Source of the DNA: Neobacillus sp. OS1-2
GTDB lineage: Bacteria > Bacillota > Bacilli > Bacillales > Cytobacillaceae
Assembly: GCF_030915505.1 (NCBI RefSeq)
Contig: NZ_CP133265.1
Span: 248,001-312,000, forward strand
Length of the DNA stretch: 64,000 nucleotides
Reading direction: 5' to 3'
Made by a program: the position numbers and the translations under genes. The notes beneath the pieces are model-generated. The model did no database searches and was not told where the DNA came from. It saw only the letters and a program-made list of their open reading frames with translations. Shown here piece after piece: positions 37,170 through 46,387 of this stretch. Position 1 is the first letter of the stretch. The number at the start of each line of letters is the position of its first letter.

Positions 37170-37754
37170 TTATTTAAAATAATGAAGAATGGTTTCCACT
37201 GCCCCGTTTTTAATGATTTGTTTCCCATATTCAGCAAGAACGAACGGACTAAGAATGGAGGGATTACCAAATTCCGACAATATACTGGCTGCCCTTTCTT
37301 TTTTTGTGATATCTACTTGATCCATTAAAAGATAATAGCAATTATGGTAAGAATATAAGCTCCCGCCAAATAACTCTATATTTGAGAACCTTTTTGAAAG
37401 GCCAATAACATCCTCAAATTCTTTAAACTCAAATAATAGCTCTTCACAGCCTTCCACCCTTACCTGCATTTCAATGTACCCATCATATAGTAAATCTTGA
37501 TCATCATCTTTTACTTCATCAACAGTAATGATCAATATCATACCTTGTGCTTGAAGGGAGAAAATTTCAACCGCTACTGACCCCTGGATATCAACATCAA
37601 ATTCCTCGCTTGCCTCTTCCAGCATATCATGAAACAGTTGATTCCATTTACTTGAATCCTTCCAAATATCTTCTTTGGAAAGCCCCCTATCAAACAGATC
37701 ATCAGAGGTTAAAAAAATTTTTATTTTATTGGCCGTTAAGCGTTCTAAGCGCAT
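37170..37754 (-). CDS. ypbH: MecA-paralogue adaptor protein YpbH (MecB)
   Basis: A 194-aa protein opening MRLERLTANKIKIFLTSDDL with an acidic middle and a C-terminal alpha/beta domain (about 110-190). This is the MecA fold: an N-terminal substrate-recognition part and a C-terminal part that docks on ClpC. YpbH is the paralogue located between gudB and ypbG; MecA proper is elsewhere in Bacillus. It therefore likely targets proteins to ClpCP; the substrates are not shown by sequence. ATG after AGGGGG. Confidence 0.85.
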   Translation of the reverse strand: MRLERLTANKIKIFLTSDDLFDRGLSKEDIWKDSSKWNQLFHDMLEEASEEFDVDIQGSVAVEIFSLQAQGMILIITVDEVKDDDQDLLYDGYIEMQVRVEGCEELLFEFKEFEDVIGLSKRFSNIELFGGSLYSYHNCYYLLMDQVDITKKERAASILSEFGNPSILSPFVLAEYGKQIIKNGAVETILHYFK

Positions 37755-37828
37755 GTTTTTGCCCCCTGCCGTGACATAACTCTTGTTTTTAGTGTATGCC
37801 TTTAGGGTCAGTTGGTGAATTGTCTAAA

Positions 37829-38617
37829 TCATCCTAACTTTTCTGTTCCTCTCTGAAGGGTAATAAGGTGTGATTCTGCAGGCGCCCCAAGCCTCAGGGG
37901 AAGGGCAGTTGTCCCATAACCATTACTTATGAAAAGAATTGTGTTATTTAGTTTTTTTATTCCTCCTCTTTTATAAGGACTATACCCGAAAAGATGGATC
38001 TGTCCCCCATGAGTATGTCCACTTAACACCAAGCGTATTTCATGTTCGGGTAGAATTTTTTTCACGATTGCCGGAATGTGACAGGCAATTATTTTGAAAC
38101 TGTTCACTTCGGCATCTGAAAGTGCCAAATCAAGTTGATCACGATCCTGACTCATGTCATCAACCCCAAGCAAACATAATTTTTCCCCTTGTGTTGACTC
38201 AAATGTCACTGCTGTATTAGCTAAAACCTTTACCCCTAAATCGAGTAAAACGGCATCCAATTTCCGGAAATCCACTTCATAATCATTGTTACCCCAAACA
38301 AAATAAACCGGGCCTACCTGTTTTAATTTCACAATATTTGTTTTCACTCTTTCAAAGGGAACTCCTTTTTCAGTTAAATCTCCTCCGATAATGACGAGAT
38401 CCGCCTTACCCATAACCTCATCGATTATTTGATCTGAAATAGTCCGCTTATGAATATCAGAAATAAAAAAAATGGTCACTTCGCCTAATGACTCCGGAAA
38501 ATCTGAAAAGAATAATTTATGCTTTACTACTTTATTTAAAAATGCTTCACGTACCATATACAGGAGCAGAAGCAACCCACATACCAAAATGAATAGTCCA
38601 AACCAAAACAAAATCAT
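37829..38617 (-). CDS. ypbG: Membrane-anchored metallophosphoesterase YpbG
   Basis: A 262-aa protein with an N-terminal membrane helix (residues 3-25) and a calcineurin-like phosphoesterase domain with all metal motifs: FISDIHKR (near 51), IIGGDLTEKG (near 76), WGNNDYE (near 109), ACHIP (near 174) and SGHTHGGQIHLFG (near 197). The substrate is unknown. ATG after AAAAGGGGAAAAG. It stands between ypbH and the CBS gene. Confidence 0.88.
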   Translation of the reverse strand: MILFWFGLFILVCGLLLLLYMVREAFLNKVVKHKLFFSDFPESLGEVTIFFISDIHKRTISDQIIDEVMGKADLVIIGGDLTEKGVPFERVKTNIVKLKQVGPVYFVWGNNDYEVDFRKLDAVLLDLGVKVLANTAVTFESTQGEKLCLLGVDDMSQDRDQLDLALSDAEVNSFKIIACHIPAIVKKILPEHEIRLVLSGHTHGGQIHLFGYSPYKRGGIKKLNNTILFISNGYGTTALPLRLGAPAESHLITLQRGTEKLG

Positions 38618-38721
38618 CTATTCTTTTCCCCTTTTCCTTACTTTACCTTTATTGAAATCATACCATAAAGCACCCTTAAACTAAAAAAGACCACAAAGAG
38701 CAACCCTATCCTTTTAAACAT

Positions 38722-38757
38722 AAAAAATCCCTCCCATACAATGTATGAGAAGGAAGA
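38722..38757 (-). terminator. Terminator of the CBS-ACT gene
   Basis: The stem TCC-TCTCATAC/GTATGGGA-GGA (38728-38754) is followed by T-rich sequence on the minus strand, 16 nt past the stop codon. Confidence 0.75.
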
Positions 38758-38772
38758 ACATTCTTACCCTAC

Positions 38773-39408
38773 TTATTCGTCCTCTTGAATACTTAATATC
38801 CGGAAACCGTGTTCCTCAAGCTTCTTAGTAAACCTGTCTATATTATCTTTCTTTTCAATCTTCATCACAATTCTTCGGACAAGCTTATCCGTTTCATCAA
38901 AAGTTACTAGAGAAATGATGTGTTCATGGAATTGATGAGCAATTTCAGACAGGCGGGCTATCCGGCCTTCTGTTTCGACTGAGGTAAAGGCAATCCTTAC
39001 CCCGGGACGATTTACACCAAAGGCACTTTCAAAGGAACTGATTACATCCGAACGTGTCACCACACCAAGGAAATTTTTATTTGCATCAACTACAGCCAAT
39101 AATGGAAAGTCCTTCAAATCCAGGAGCGTCCTTTCAAATAACTCCCCACCTTCTAAATACTTATTTTGATAGGAAACAATATCTTGAACATAGGTGGTGG
39201 TTAAATATTCCTCTTTTTTCAGATTGGAAAGAAAATAACCTTCATATATATTAAATCTTGTCGCAACGCCCAAATACTTTTCCCCTTGTAATACAGGTAA
39301 TCCATCAATTTGATGCGTTTCTAATAATGACAATGCCTCTTTTAACGTAACATCTGCTTGAACAGTAAAAGATTCATGCTTTGGAATCATAATATTTTTT
39401 ACGAACAT
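38773..39408 (-). CDS. CBS-ACT domain protein
   Basis: A 211-aa soluble protein with two CBS motifs (residues 5-60, IDGLPVLQGEKYLGVATRFN; 75-130, FPLLAVVDANKNFLGVVTRSDV) that usually bind adenylates, followed by an ACT-like domain (about 135-205, VRIAFTSVETEGRIARLSEI). The architecture resembles AcuB-type regulators, but no symbol can be fixed. ATG after TGAGGTGATG. It is divergent from cotJA and has no counterpart at this point in B. subtilis. Confidence 0.82.
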   Translation of the reverse strand: MFVKNIMIPKHESFTVQADVTLKEALSLLETHQIDGLPVLQGEKYLGVATRFNIYEGYFLSNLKKEEYLTTTYVQDIVSYQNKYLEGGELFERTLLDLKDFPLLAVVDANKNFLGVVTRSDVISSFESAFGVNRPGVRIAFTSVETEGRIARLSEIAHQFHEHIISLVTFDETDKLVRRIVMKIEKKDNIDRFTKKLEEHGFRILSIQEDE

Positions 39409-39494
39409 TTACATCACCTCATAGTAATAATCCTACATCTCCATTATACTTCGACAAGCCCTAAAAAAATCCTTTTATATATTAAAGATTTATG

Positions 39495-39522
39495 TCATGT
39501 ATTATGAAACCTCTCATATCAT
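39495..39522 (+). promoter_or_regulatory. Probable sigma-E promoter of cotJABC
   Basis: Plus-strand TCATGTA (39495-39501) and CATATCAT (39515-39522), separated by 13 nt, resemble the sigma-E pattern (ATATT-type -35; CATACAAT-type -10). B. subtilis cotJ is transcribed by sigma-E. The leader to the cotJA GTG is about 30 nt. Confidence 0.5.
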
Positions 39523-39552
39523 TAACTGATGCTGAATATAAGGAGGGCTACT

Positions 39553-39783
39553 GTGAATACACATCATAAATCGTATCATCCGTATGCGAGTCCGTTTGAT
39601 CCTTGTAAACCAATCACCACAAAAACTTATTCAACCCCGCCCCATTTATATATGGGGTTTCAACCACCCAATCTTCCTCAATTTGCACCACTTGAAGCCT
39701 TACGGGCTGGTACACTTTGGAAGGATCTTTATGACCCATACTACAATTCTGCTGAGAAGGCCCAAGGGGGAATGGCTCCATGA
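39553..39783 (+). CDS. cotJA: Spore coat-associated protein CotJA
   Basis: A 76-aa His-, Tyr- and Pro-rich protein ([49 protein letters not shown]). CotJA is an inner coat component needed for assembly of CotJC. The start is GTG after AAGGAGGGCTACT; upstream codons to 39529 lack a ribosome site. Its TGA overlaps the cotJB ATG by four bases (ATGA), so the two are translationally coupled. In B. subtilis cotJ lies elsewhere, not in the ypb cluster. Confidence 0.93.
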   Translation: MNTHHKSYHPYASPFDPCKPITTKTYSTPPHLYMGFQPPNLPQFAPLEALRAGTLWKDLYDPYYNSAEKAQGGMAP

Positions 39784-40040
39784 AACAAGTTCCAGCTGAG
39801 TATTATCAATTAATGGAGCAGCTCCAGGCAGTCGACTTTGTTTTAGTCGAGTTAACCCTTTACTTAGATACCCACAATGATGACCTTGAGGCCATCCACC
39901 AATTTAATCATTATGCCAAAGAAAGAAAACGGTTAAAAAAGGAGTTTGAAAGTCAATTTGGACCGCTATTGCAATTTGGAAATAGTTATTCTGGTTATCC
40001 ATGGAATTGGGACGATACCCCTTGGCCCTGGCAAGTATAA
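39780..40040 (+). CDS. cotJB: Spore coat protein CotJB
   Basis: An 86-aa acidic helical protein ([24 protein letters not shown]) with an aromatic C-terminus ([15 protein letters not shown]). It fits CotJB, the middle member of the CotJ complex. Its ATG overlaps the cotJA stop. The 70-nt gap before cotJC includes a GC-rich hairpin without a T-tract. Confidence 0.93.
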   Translation: MKQVPAEYYQLMEQLQAVDFVLVELTLYLDTHNDDLEAIHQFNHYAKERKRLKKEFESQFGPLLQFGNSYSGYPWNWDDTPWPWQV

Positions 40041-40110
40041 AAATGGAAACGCCTTGAACAAGCGTTTGCGTTAGATAGTGATCGAAGTAATTTTGGGAGG
40101 GATGAAATGA

Positions 40111-40680
40111 ATGTGGGTTTATGAGAAGAAATTACAGTATCCTGTTCGCGTCAGTACCTGTAACCCAACACTAGCAAAATACCTAATCGAACAATACGGG
40201 GGGGCTGATGGGGAACTAGCCGCAGCACTGCGTTATTTAAATCAACGATATACCATTCCCGATAAGGTGATTGGATTACTCACAGATATAGGTACCGAAG
40301 AATTCGCCCATCTTGAGATGATTGCGACCATGGTGTATAAATTAACGAAAGATGCAACTCCAGAACAATTAAAGGCAGCAGGGCTAGGTGCCCATTATGC
40401 AGACCATGACAGTGCCTTATATTATCATAATGCTGCAGGAGTCCCTTGGACTGCAACATATATCCAAGCAAAGGGAGATCCAATTGCGGACCTTTATGAA
40501 GATATTGCTGCTGAAGAAAAAGCTCGTGCCACGTATCAATGGCTTATCAATATAAGTGATGATCCTGATATCAATGATAGCCTGCGTTTTTTACGCGAGC
40601 GAGAAATTGTCCACTCACTAAGATTCCGTGAAGCTGTAGAGATATTAAAAGAAGAACGCGATAAAAAGACGATTTTCTAA
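40111..40680 (+). CDS. cotJC: Spore coat protein CotJC (manganese catalase-like)
   Basis: A 189-aa four-helix-bundle protein of the Mn-catalase family: the metal-binding Glu and His positions are visible in ELAAALRYLNQRY (near 35), GTEEFAHLEMIATMVYKL (near 65) and AAEEKARATYQWLI (near 135). The CotJ form is part of the inner spore coat; catalase activity has been reported for some relatives but cannot be read from sequence. ATG after GGAGGG at nine bases. Ends at a terminator shared with ypbF. Confidence 0.95.
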   Translation: MWVYEKKLQYPVRVSTCNPTLAKYLIEQYGGADGELAAALRYLNQRYTIPDKVIGLLTDIGTEEFAHLEMIATMVYKLTKDATPEQLKAAGLGAHYADHDSALYYHNAAGVPWTATYIQAKGDPIADLYEDIAAEEKARATYQWLINISDDPDINDSLRFLREREIVHSLRFREAVEILKEERDKKTIF

Positions 40681-40687
40681 AAGGAAT

Positions 40688-40723
40688 AAGAAGCAGCTCT
40701 TAATCCTGCTTCTTATTTTTTTT
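40688..40723. terminator. Bidirectional terminator between cotJC and ypbF
   Basis: The stem AAGAAGCAG/CTGCTTCTT (40688-40714) is followed by ATTTTTTTT on the plus strand. It overlaps the ypbF stop codon. Confidence 0.85.
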
Positions 40724-41168
40724 CATGGTAAAGGTTTATGTCATATAGTTTTTTCATCATTTCAAAGACGATATGGCGGTTCTTCCATTCCTCTTCCCTT
40801 TTCCATAAATCCTTGCTTCGGTCAACGATTTCACACCGTAATTCTTGATATTCCTTTTCTTTTTTCTCCTTTTGTTGTTTTAAAAGATTCATCGCGCCTA
40901 AACCAATAAGAGTTATCGTTATCAAGAGTACAGCCGCTCCATCATTTAATGTTGCCGATAACACGGATAAAAAGGAATAAGAATAGATTTTAAAAATCGT
41001 TGCATAGAAATACAAAATAAAAATAAAGGCAAAAAAAAGTGTTCCATATATTGAAATAAAATGCCATGTTTTAGTGGTATCAAACTTTTTCTTCTTTTTT
41101 CTTACGTTTTCTAACATTTGCTTCGTTGCTTGATCCGTGTATTCAAGTAATTGGATTGGAGAATCCAT
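40713..41168 (-). CDS. ypbF: DUF2663 membrane protein YpbF
   Basis: A 151-aa protein with a basic N-terminal region (RKKKKKFDTTKTWHF), two membrane segments (about 33-53 and 70-88) and a charged helical tail. It resembles YpbF (DUF2663), of unknown function. It keeps its usual place between ypbG and ypbE although CBS-cotJ is inserted on the ypbG side. ATG after GAGGGTGAT. Confidence 0.78.
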   Translation of the reverse strand: MDSPIQLLEYTDQATKQMLENVRKKKKKFDTTKTWHFISIYGTLFFAFIFILYFYATIFKIYSYSFLSVLSATLNDGAAVLLITITLIGLGAMNLLKQQKEKKEKEYQELRCEIVDRSKDLWKREEEWKNRHIVFEMMKKLYDINLYHEKK

Positions 41169-41236
41169 ATGTTATCACCCTCCATTTCTCCCTCTATACT
41201 TATGATCTTGTCCCATAAAATATGTTTTAAAAAGAC

Positions 41237-41266
41237 AAAAAAACCGATCAAAATAATGATCGGCTA
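41237..41266 (-). terminator. Terminator of the ypbB-recQ-ypbD-ypbE operon
   Basis: The stem GCCGATCA/TGATCGG (41244-41262) is followed by seven T on the minus strand and touches the ypbE stop codon. Confidence 0.82.
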
Positions 41267-41983
41267 GTTATTTAACGGAATATTCAAGACTTGACCAACA
41301 TAAATATTTTCACTTTGGAGCTTATTCGCCTTTTTAATTATCTCGATCCCTTTTTGAGATTGGTAGTACTTCATCGCAATCTTAAAGAGTGTATCTTGTT
41401 TGGTAACCGTATGATAAATCACCTTATTTGTTTCGTTTTTGACGGGTTCTGGCTGAGGCTGGCTATCTTTATCTGTCACCTGCTTATTGGCAGCGTCATT
41501 ATTTAAACTTGGTGCCGGACTAGATGGTGTAGATGGAACGCCTAAAACAGGCTGCCCTGCTACATCCTGATGTTTTTCACTGGTTTCCTCCGCTACATTC
41601 GAACCGTCATTAACTTGATCTTGTTCCTTTGTTTCTTCAGACTGCTCTGAAATGGTTTTGTCATCAGAATTAGACTTTTCAAGATTGATGGTTTCATACC
41701 CTACAGAACTTCCGGACGTCTTCTCTGCCCCATTCACTTTCTTCGCATGATCCCTATAAGAAATCACACTAAAAATGATGATCGGAAGGAGGATAAAACA
41801 CAAGACCAATAGTCGAATAAGTGGATATTTTAGCTTCCATTTTGTCTTTTTTCTTTTTTGTCGGTGTACCTGCTCTCTTGGAGGCAATTTATCATTGTTA
41901 CCGTCTTCGACCCTATCATTTATTTTTTGGATCCGTTGCTTTAGCCTTTCCGCTTGATCTCTGTATGGTTCCTCTTTATTCAC
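41264..41983 (-). CDS. ypbE: LysM-domain membrane protein YpbE
   Basis: A 239-aa type II membrane protein: a charged cytoplasmic region (1-45), one membrane helix (about 52-71), a long Ser/Asn/Pro-rich extracellular spacer, and a C-terminal LysM (about 190-238, YHTVTKQDTLFKIAMKYYQS). It probably binds cell wall glycan. The GTG at 41983 has a GGGAGGAG site within the ypbD end and overlaps it by eight bases (GTGAATAA); a longer reading from ATG 42004 is possible but lacks a site. Confidence 0.85.
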   Translation of the reverse strand: MNKEEPYRDQAERLKQRIQKINDRVEDGNNDKLPPREQVHRQKRKKTKWKLKYPLIRLLVLCFILLPIIIFSVISYRDHAKKVNGAEKTSGSSVGYETINLEKSNSDDKTISEQSEETKEQDQVNDGSNVAEETSEKHQDVAGQPVLGVPSTPSSPAPSLNNDAANKQVTDKDSQPQPEPVKNETNKVIYHTVTKQDTLFKIAMKYYQSQKGIEIIKKANKLQSENIYVGQVLNIPLNN

Positions 41984-42584
41984 GGAGCTCTCCTCCCTGT
42001 TCATCTAAAACGGTTGTTCGTCTATATTTAATATATAAACCTAATAAAAAATCAATGACAAAATGCATCGTGATGGTAATGGCTAAATTCCCCGTCCATT
42101 CGTAAATCATTCCAATAATAAAACTAAGCAGGACAATATTCACAAATAGAAACCAATTAAAGAGGTAACGATAATGAATAATAGCAAAAATAATACTGGC
42201 TAGAATTAGACCCACTTTTGTTTGGATGATTCCTCGGAAAAGTAATTCCTCGCTAAAAGCAACAAAAAATGCAATCACTATTATATGAAGAACATTTCTA
42301 TTTTTAAAAATTCTTTCATTTAATCCCCCATCATCATAGTAGGAGGGAGGCAACAAGTTCATTAAGACCAAATCAACTATAACAACTGCGACACCTAGCG
42401 GAATACCGATTGTAACAATAGATAGGTCTGCTAGTTGAATTTGATCCAAATAAGAAAAATGATCAAATAAAAGAAAACCTAAAATAAATGAGATTCCTAC
42501 GAGAATGATTTGTGTTACATATAAATGAGAAAGGAGTTCTTTATCCGTTAAACTTGCAATTAATTCATGATACTTCTGTTTCAT
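41976..42584 (-). CDS. ypbD: CPBP-family intramembrane metalloprotease-like protein YpbD
   Basis: A 202-aa polytopic protein with the CPBP (CAAX protease/bacteriocin-processing) motifs EELLFRG (near 112), IFAIIHYRYLF (near 135) and TMHFVIDFLLG (near 178), the Glu/His residues of the Abi family. The substrate is unknown. ATG overlaps the recQ stop by four bases (ATGA), and its 3' end overlaps ypbE, so all are tightly coupled. Confidence 0.88.
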   Translation of the reverse strand: MKQKYHELIASLTDKELLSHLYVTQIILVGISFILGFLLFDHFSYLDQIQLADLSIVTIGIPLGVAVVIVDLVLMNLLPPSYYDDGGLNERIFKNRNVLHIIVIAFFVAFSEELLFRGIIQTKVGLILASIIFAIIHYRYLFNWFLFVNIVLLSFIIGMIYEWTGNLAITITMHFVIDFLLGLYIKYRRTTVLDEQGGELRE

Positions 42585-44089
42585 TCACTCAACCCACTAT
42601 TGACTAAAATTTTGGCAAGATAATCCTTCCATTTTTCTTCACTTGTCATTGAAAATGGTGTTTTTACAGCAGACTGATATTCATTTAACTCCAGCCCACA
42701 AACATCACAGCAGGAGGAAACTTTGTTTGGCAATCTTTCATCAAAATATCCTAAGATAAATTCTCGTCTGCACGAGAGAGATTCCACCCATCTTTTCATT
42801 AAAAAAATATGGTTGAATTTAGCTTCTAATCTTTCTTTAACAAATTCCTTTACCTGAGTTTTTACTTTTTCAGGTGAACTAACCATTTTAGTTGGAGCTA
42901 AAACGAATTCCTCCATAATTCTCCACTGACTATCAGAAAAACCACCAAGCTCTTTTAAATGCAGACTAAATTCTGTCTTGCCATCTGGTAGTGTTTCTTC
43001 ATGTTGCACATGAGCAAAAAACCAGTCAATTTGCTGTTCTGATGGTAATTCCCCTTCTGCAAGCTGCAGCGGAAGTTGTTCGTCACCAGGTGCGTATAAA
43101 AGAATTGCGACACTTGGGTTCCCATCACGGCCTGCCCTGCCGATTTCCTGAAGATATGATTCCATTTGCATCGGCATATGATAATGGATGATAAAGCGGA
43201 TATTTTCCTTGTTTATGCCCATCCCAAATGCACTTGTAGCACATATGACATCCAACTGGTTATGAATAAACTGCTGCTGAATTAATATTCTCGAGTTTTG
43301 ATCCACTCCGCCGTGATAGGCCATGGCCCGGCAAATACCCTTTTCATCAAGCAAGGCGGCCATTTGTTCCGCTGCCTTTTTGCTAGAAAAATAAATAATT
43401 CCAGGTTTTTGCAGTCTTGCGACAAGATCGATAACCCGATCATGTTTATGATGATAATCTGTTAATTTTTCAATATGGAAAGCGATATTTGGCCGATCAA
43501 TCGTGGATACAATTTTTACCACTTCTTCAAGTTCAAGTGACAGCGAAATGTCATCAAGAACCCTGCTTGTAGCTGTTGCTGTCAGTGCAAGGGTCACAGG
43601 ATCCCCTAACTTTTCCCGAATGGCACCTAATTTTGAATAATCTGGGCGAAAATCATAGCCCCATTGTGATATACAGTGCGCCTCATCAACGACAAATAAG
43701 GAAATCGTTAGTTGCTGCAGCATCCTGATAATAAATGGAACGCGAAGCATTTCAGGAGAAATGAAGATAAACTTATATTCCTTTAAATGCCGGAGTACAT
43801 TATTCCTTTCGCTTGGAGATAGAAATGAATTTAAGGCAATTACCCGTTTCTCACCAAATCGTTTAAATTGTTCTACTTGATCCTGCATAAGGGACAGAAG
43901 TGGAGAAATAATTAATGTTTGTCCCGGAAGGATAAGACCAGGAAGTTGATAACACAAGGTCTTCCCCGTACCTGTCGGAAGCATAGCTAACGTATGCTTT
44001 CCAGCAAGTACAGACGATATAACCTCCTTCTGGCCAGTTTTAAATGACGAATACCCAAAGTGCTTTTTTAACAGTGATTCTATTTCCAT
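42581..44089 (-). CDS. recQ: ATP-dependent DNA helicase RecQ
   Basis: A 502-aa superfamily-2 helicase. Walker A LPTGTGKTLCYQLPG near 37, DEAH box VVDEAHCISQWGYDFRPDY near 135, motif III LTATATSRVLDD near 165, motif VI QEIGRAGRDGNPS near 312. A zinc-binding region with Cys near 436 and CCDVC near 458 ends the RecQ core; there is no room for an HRDC domain. It is the shorter Bacillus-type paralogue linked with ypbB and ypbD. It overlaps ypbB by ten bases. Confidence 0.95.
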   Translation of the reverse strand: MEIESLLKKHFGYSSFKTGQKEVISSVLAGKHTLAMLPTGTGKTLCYQLPGLILPGQTLIISPLLSLMQDQVEQFKRFGEKRVIALNSFLSPSERNNVLRHLKEYKFIFISPEMLRVPFIIRMLQQLTISLFVVDEAHCISQWGYDFRPDYSKLGAIREKLGDPVTLALTATATSRVLDDISLSLELEEVVKIVSTIDRPNIAFHIEKLTDYHHKHDRVIDLVARLQKPGIIYFSSKKAAEQMAALLDEKGICRAMAYHGGVDQNSRILIQQQFIHNQLDVICATSAFGMGINKENIRFIIHYHMPMQMESYLQEIGRAGRDGNPSVAILLYAPGDEQLPLQLAEGELPSEQQIDWFFAHVQHEETLPDGKTEFSLHLKELGGFSDSQWRIMEEFVLAPTKMVSSPEKVKTQVKEFVKERLEAKFNHIFLMKRWVESLSCRREFILGYFDERLPNKVSSCCDVCGLELNEYQSAVKTPFSMTSEEKWKDYLAKILVNSGLSE

Positions 44090-45126
44090 TCCCTATCACC
44101 ATACTTCGCCAACACCAACCGTATTTGAAAATACGTGGCTGACTGCAATTGATCTTTGATTAGCTTAAGTTGCCTAGTTCCCATTAATCTAGAAATATCA
44201 ATGATCCTTTTTTGTAATTCTTTTTCAACATACGGATCGATCAAGAAATGATTAATACTTAAAGCAAATTCAACAAAATGATCTTCAACCGTACTTACCT
44301 TCAAACCCCTTAACTTTGCAATCATATCTGGTGAGTATCCCTCATTAAAAAGGGCCCACGTTTTCCTTGAAGAAATGGTTAATTCATCATTTTGATTCAA
44401 GTCTTTGATTAGAATGGATAATATCCTAAATCGTGCGGGATTCCGCATAATCGTTTGCAATAAATAATGAAGGGTTTGAATAAATCCAATATGGTAATCA
44501 TGAATGTCCATATTTAATTTCTTTGCAGTCTGCAATGAAGTGAGTCCAATTTGCTCGAAACCAGTTAACCGAAACACAACAATAGCCGGATCGATTTCCT
44601 CAGTCTCTTCGAAACATGTGATCAATTCCGTGTAGACCATGTTCCCTAACTCATTCCTCGATATGTTCATTTCCTTTATTGCGGCTTTCAACCACTGGTG
44701 AACATCCTTGTTGCTTTGGATAGGCTGATATCTTGTTTCTCCAAAAATTAAATTTGAAGTGACCTGAATAAACAGTGTCAATCTTTCCCAAAACAACGAA
44801 GTAAACGGCTGATAGCCCCAGCCATTTAAATAGGCAGGCACTGGATTGTTTTCTAAATTTGCTTGTCCATTGGTGGTAAGAGTATATTGTTGTTCTCCCA
44901 AATGTTTAATCCACTCTTTTTTGCACATGGATTGAATGATTTCATCAAAGGTGGCACGTGTTAATGTGTCATAAATACCAAAAAAACTTTTTAATGAAAA
45001 CAAATGAGCATCTTGAATGGTTTGCGATGACTTTTTTCCATTAATAAGGTGGAAGATGGAATAAATTGTCCGTTCGTTATTCAATTGCGTTAAACAATAT
45101 AGAATGATGGCTTCTAACTGCAGCAT
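44080..45126 (-). CDS. ypbB: Helix-turn-helix domain protein YpbB
   Basis: A 348-aa soluble protein. A C-terminal segment (about 255-310, TWALFNEGYSPDMIAKLRGLKVSTVEDH) is a helicase-associated helix-turn-helix; the N-terminal part is helical. The gene is always beside recQ in Bacillus and probably supplies a DNA-binding partner, but this is not demonstrated. ATG after GGTGGG. First gene of ypbB-recQ-ypbD-ypbE; divergent from fer. Confidence 0.85.
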   Translation of the reverse strand: MLQLEAIILYCLTQLNNERTIYSIFHLINGKKSSQTIQDAHLFSLKSFFGIYDTLTRATFDEIIQSMCKKEWIKHLGEQQYTLTTNGQANLENNPVPAYLNGWGYQPFTSLFWERLTLFIQVTSNLIFGETRYQPIQSNKDVHQWLKAAIKEMNISRNELGNMVYTELITCFEETEEIDPAIVVFRLTGFEQIGLTSLQTAKKLNMDIHDYHIGFIQTLHYLLQTIMRNPARFRILSILIKDLNQNDELTISSRKTWALFNEGYSPDMIAKLRGLKVSTVEDHFVEFALSINHFLIDPYVEKELQKRIIDISRLMGTRQLKLIKDQLQSATYFQIRLVLAKYGDREWK

Positions 45127-45278
45127 TTATGACCCACCACATTTTCCTTCATTTTATCGACAAATTCCCCATTATTTCTATTTTTATTTTAACATGAAAT
45201 GAGGATTCTTGGTGATTAAAAAAGCGAAAGATTAAGTAAAACAAAATAACAAACTACCGTTTTAATAGTATTTTTCTA

Positions 45279-45307
45279 TTGAAAAGTTGCCCATACAGTT
45301 TTACAAT
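45279..45307 (+). promoter_or_regulatory. Sigma-A promoter of fer
   Basis: TTGAAA (45279-45284) and TACAAT (45302-45307) are separated by exactly 17 nt, giving a leader of about 75 nt to the fer ATG. Confidence 0.7.
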
Positions 45308-45352
45308 AGATATGACTAATGCGTTTCCATTATTATTAGGAAAACGAGCTAG

Positions 45353-45637
<285 letters not shown>

Positions 45638-45668
45638 TATTTTGTCAAAAAAATATTTTTAAGCTACT

Positions 45669-45704
45669 AAACCCCGTCTTTTACAGGCGGGGTTATTTAT
45701 TTTC
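45669..45704 (+). terminator. Terminator of fer
   Basis: The stem AACCCCG-C/G-CGGGGTT (45669-45694) is followed by a T-rich run on the plus strand. Confidence 0.82.
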
Positions 45705-45753
45705 ATAATAAAAAGCAGCAGGGGCTCTCGGATGAGAACACCTGCTGCTTTTT
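45705..45753 (-). terminator. Terminator of ribU
   Basis: A long stem AAAAAGCAGCAGG/CCTGCTGCTTTTT (45709-45753) overlaps the ribU stop codon and can act in both directions. Confidence 0.82.
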
Positions 45754-46327
45754 ATGCACCTTTCACAGCAGAAAATTTATTAATCCATGCTTGCATTTTG
45801 ATAAACAGCAGCATAAAGATGATGGACATCATCACGCCTTTTAAAATGTTAAAGGGTAAGATTGCCGGCACGACATAGTTCCGCATGTCTGGAAATCCCA
45901 TAAGAACAGTATAGGCTGGTAAAATGAAGAAGTAATTTAAAATACTCATCACAACAGCCATGACCACGGTTCCAGTGATTAAACCCATTGTCATTCCCTT
46001 TTTCGTTTTTAGTTTATTATAGACAAAATAGGTTGGCAGGATAAACACAATTCCTGCTAAGAAATTGGCAATATGACCAACAGGGACTCCTGTTTGGCTT
46101 CCTGTCGCAATATAATTAAGAACATTTTTAAAAAACTCAACTAAAATACCTGCAATTGGTCCAAAAATTAAAGTTGCAATTAATGCAGGAATATCGCTAA
46201 AATCAACAAATAAAAAATTTGGGAATAATGGCAGCGGGAAATTTAATAGCATCAAAAGATACGCTATACTGCTCAGCATTCCAATTGAAACATAAGCCTT
46301 TACTGATATTTTCTTTGTCTTTTTCAT
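45752..46327 (-). CDS. ribU: Riboflavin ECF transporter substrate-binding protein RibU
   Basis: A 191-aa protein with five to six membrane spans, the S-component of a riboflavin energy-coupling factor transporter (ypaA in B. subtilis). Characteristic are LNFPLPLFPNFLFVDFSDIPA (near 21-40) and GVPVGHIANFLAGIVFILPT. The frame opens at 46354, but ATG 46327 follows GGAGAGAGG and gives family length. It is controlled by the FMN riboswitch upstream. Confidence 0.95.
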   Translation of the reverse strand: MKKTKKISVKAYVSIGMLSSIAYLLMLLNFPLPLFPNFLFVDFSDIPALIATLIFGPIAGILVEFFKNVLNYIATGSQTGVPVGHIANFLAGIVFILPTYFVYNKLKTKKGMTMGLITGTVVMAVVMSILNYFFILPAYTVLMGFPDMRNYVVPAILPFNILKGVMMSIIFMLLFIKMQAWINKFSAVKGA

Positions 46328-46387
46328 TTTCTTCCTCTCTCCTTTTTGATCCATCGCGTAAGGAAGAGAGGTTCAGCAACATCGGCG

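Noticed and set aside
40041-40110. Hairpin between cotJB and cotJC as a terminator
   Set aside because: The AAACGC/GCGTTT stem has no T-run and lies inside a conserved operon; it may be a processing or attenuation structure at most.
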